NCBI GenBank assembly: GCA_001563965.1 | Contig: LKMS01000072.1 | Span: 1 to 7,556, forward strand | Source: Haloferacaceae archaeon PL-Br10_E2g29 | GTDB lineage: Archaea; Halobacteriota; Halobacteria; Halobacteriales; Haloferacaceae | Direction of reading: 5' to 3' | Length of the DNA: 7,556 nt | Shown: positions 7,092 through 7,556 of the stretch, piece by piece | How positions within the stretch are numbered: the first letter of the stretch is position 1 | Layout: the number at the start of each line of letters is the position of its first letter | Made by a program: the position numbers and the translations under genes | The notes under the pieces: generated by a model | The model's database searches: none | What the model was told of the DNA's origin: nothing | The model's input: only the letters and a program-made list of their open reading frames with translations

Positions 7092-7454
7092 ATGCATTCG
7101 GCACTCGGTTGGACGCTTATGAACTCCAGTGAGACGTGGCCCGGCGTTGAGGGATCGCTGCCGTTGCTCGGCGTAATTTTGCTTGCTGGCGTCGGCACTG
7201 GTGTGCTGTTCGTCATGAGTTTGCTCACCTATCTCGACCGCCGGACAACGCGCTATCTGCTCGTCACAATCGCCGTCGGCGCACTGTTCGGGCGGTCGAT
7301 TATCGGCATTGGCACCGTTTTCGGCCTCGTTCCGATGCCGATCCATCACCTGCTGGAACACAGTCTGGATTTCCTGATTGCCGCCGTGATTCTGTACGCC
7401 GTCGTCCGGAACAAGCCAACCCATCTCGAAACGCCACCCGACGAGCTTTCTTAG
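7092..7454 (+). CDS. Small three-helix membrane protein, uncharacterised
   Basis: A 120-aa protein. Hydrophobic stretches at about residues 22-47, 54-80 and 86-105 predict three membrane helices, with DRRTTR (49-54) as a basic loop and a short polar tail. By the positive-inside rule the first loop and the C-terminal RNK region are both charged, so topology is uncertain. A small polar cluster, H85, H86, E89, H90 and D93, sits at the start of the third helix and could bind a metal or haem. H86-L-L-E-H90 also spells the HxxEH pattern. I do not recognise a named family beyond small haloarchaeal membrane proteins of unknown function. ATG 7092 is chosen for its promoter spacing; ATG 7119 (M10) is possible. 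The gene diverges from the winged-helix regulator across a palindrome, so it is a likely target of that regulator. Confidence 0.75.
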   Translation: MHSALGWTLMNSSETWPGVEGSLPLLGVILLAGVGTGVLFVMSLLTYLDRRTTRYLLVTIAVGALFGRSIIGIGTVFGLVPMPIHHLLEHSLDFLIAAVILYAVVRNKPTHLETPPDELS

Positions 7455-7515
7455 CCAGCGTTCGACGACTGTACCAGTTGCAAGCGTTCGGTGTCGACTG
7501 TTCTCACCGAAACAC

Positions 7516-7534
7516 CCACAGAAGGCTGCTGTGG
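7516..7534. repeat. Short hairpin-forming inverted repeat downstream of the membrane protein gene
   Basis: CCACAG (7516-7521) and CTGTGG (7529-7534) form a 6-bp stem with a 7-base loop, 61 bases after the stop at 7454. No strong T-tract follows, so a terminator role is weak. The rest of 7455-7556 shows no supported gene. Confidence 0.3.
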
Positions 7535-7556
7535 CCGTTTCCGCGGTTCGATAGCC

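Noticed and set aside
7008..7556. Minus-strand frames over the small membrane protein gene and the right edge, including one ending at TAA (7453-7451)
   Set aside because: Two minus frames stay open to the window edge, but only about 100 bases are visible beyond the membrane protein gene. Codon choice is not convincing and no motif is seen. The end of a convergent gene remains possible but cannot be supported.

Overview
The window looks like chromosomal DNA from a halophilic archaeon (class Halobacteria). The sequence is GC-rich and the predicted soluble proteins are rich in Asp and Glu. AT-rich TATA-like boxes lie about 30 bases upstream of several starts, with little or no room for a leader or Shine-Dalgarno site. 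The gene families are also typical of haloarchaea: a YIP1-type membrane protein, a zinc/S1/OB/RecJ-like fusion, a REC-PAS-histidine kinase and a tandem winged-helix regulator. The species cannot be fixed from this sequence alone.

Layout. (1) 1-789, +: the 3' part of a metal-dependent amidohydrolase cut by the window edge. (2) 897-1514, +: a YIP1-family multi-pass membrane protein, preceded by a perfect 17-bp palindrome at 849-865. (3) 1581-3791, +: a 736-aa protein with an N-terminal zinc-binding-like motif, an S1 domain, a long acidic linker, an OB fold and a C-terminal RecJ/DHH-like region whose catalytic motifs look degraded. (4) 3904-6411, +: an 835-aa cytoplasmic sensor kinase with an N-terminal receiver domain, four PAS-like modules, HisKA and HATPase. 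(5) 6431-6952, -: a 173-aa regulator with two winged helix-turn-helix domains, converging on the kinase. Both stop codons lie inside one shared inverted repeat at 6404-6438. (6) 7092-7454, +: a 120-aa protein with three predicted membrane helices, divergent from the regulator. The shared 139-base region holds two opposing TATA-like boxes and a second perfect 17-bp palindrome at 7005-7021. The last 102 bases hold no supported gene.

How the genes relate. The first four genes point the same way but are separated by gaps of 66 to 112 bases, and genes 3 and 4 have their own promoter-like sequences, so a single operon is not implied. The most coherent unit is the divergent regulator and small membrane protein around one palindrome, which suggests a locally controlled pair. 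The kinase has no separate response regulator beside it and presumably signals through distant partners. No mobile element, tRNA, rRNA or CRISPR array was seen. The most notable items are the apparently inactive RecJ-like fusion with a nine-A tract in its linker, and the two palindromes of identical 8-1-8 geometry beside promoters.
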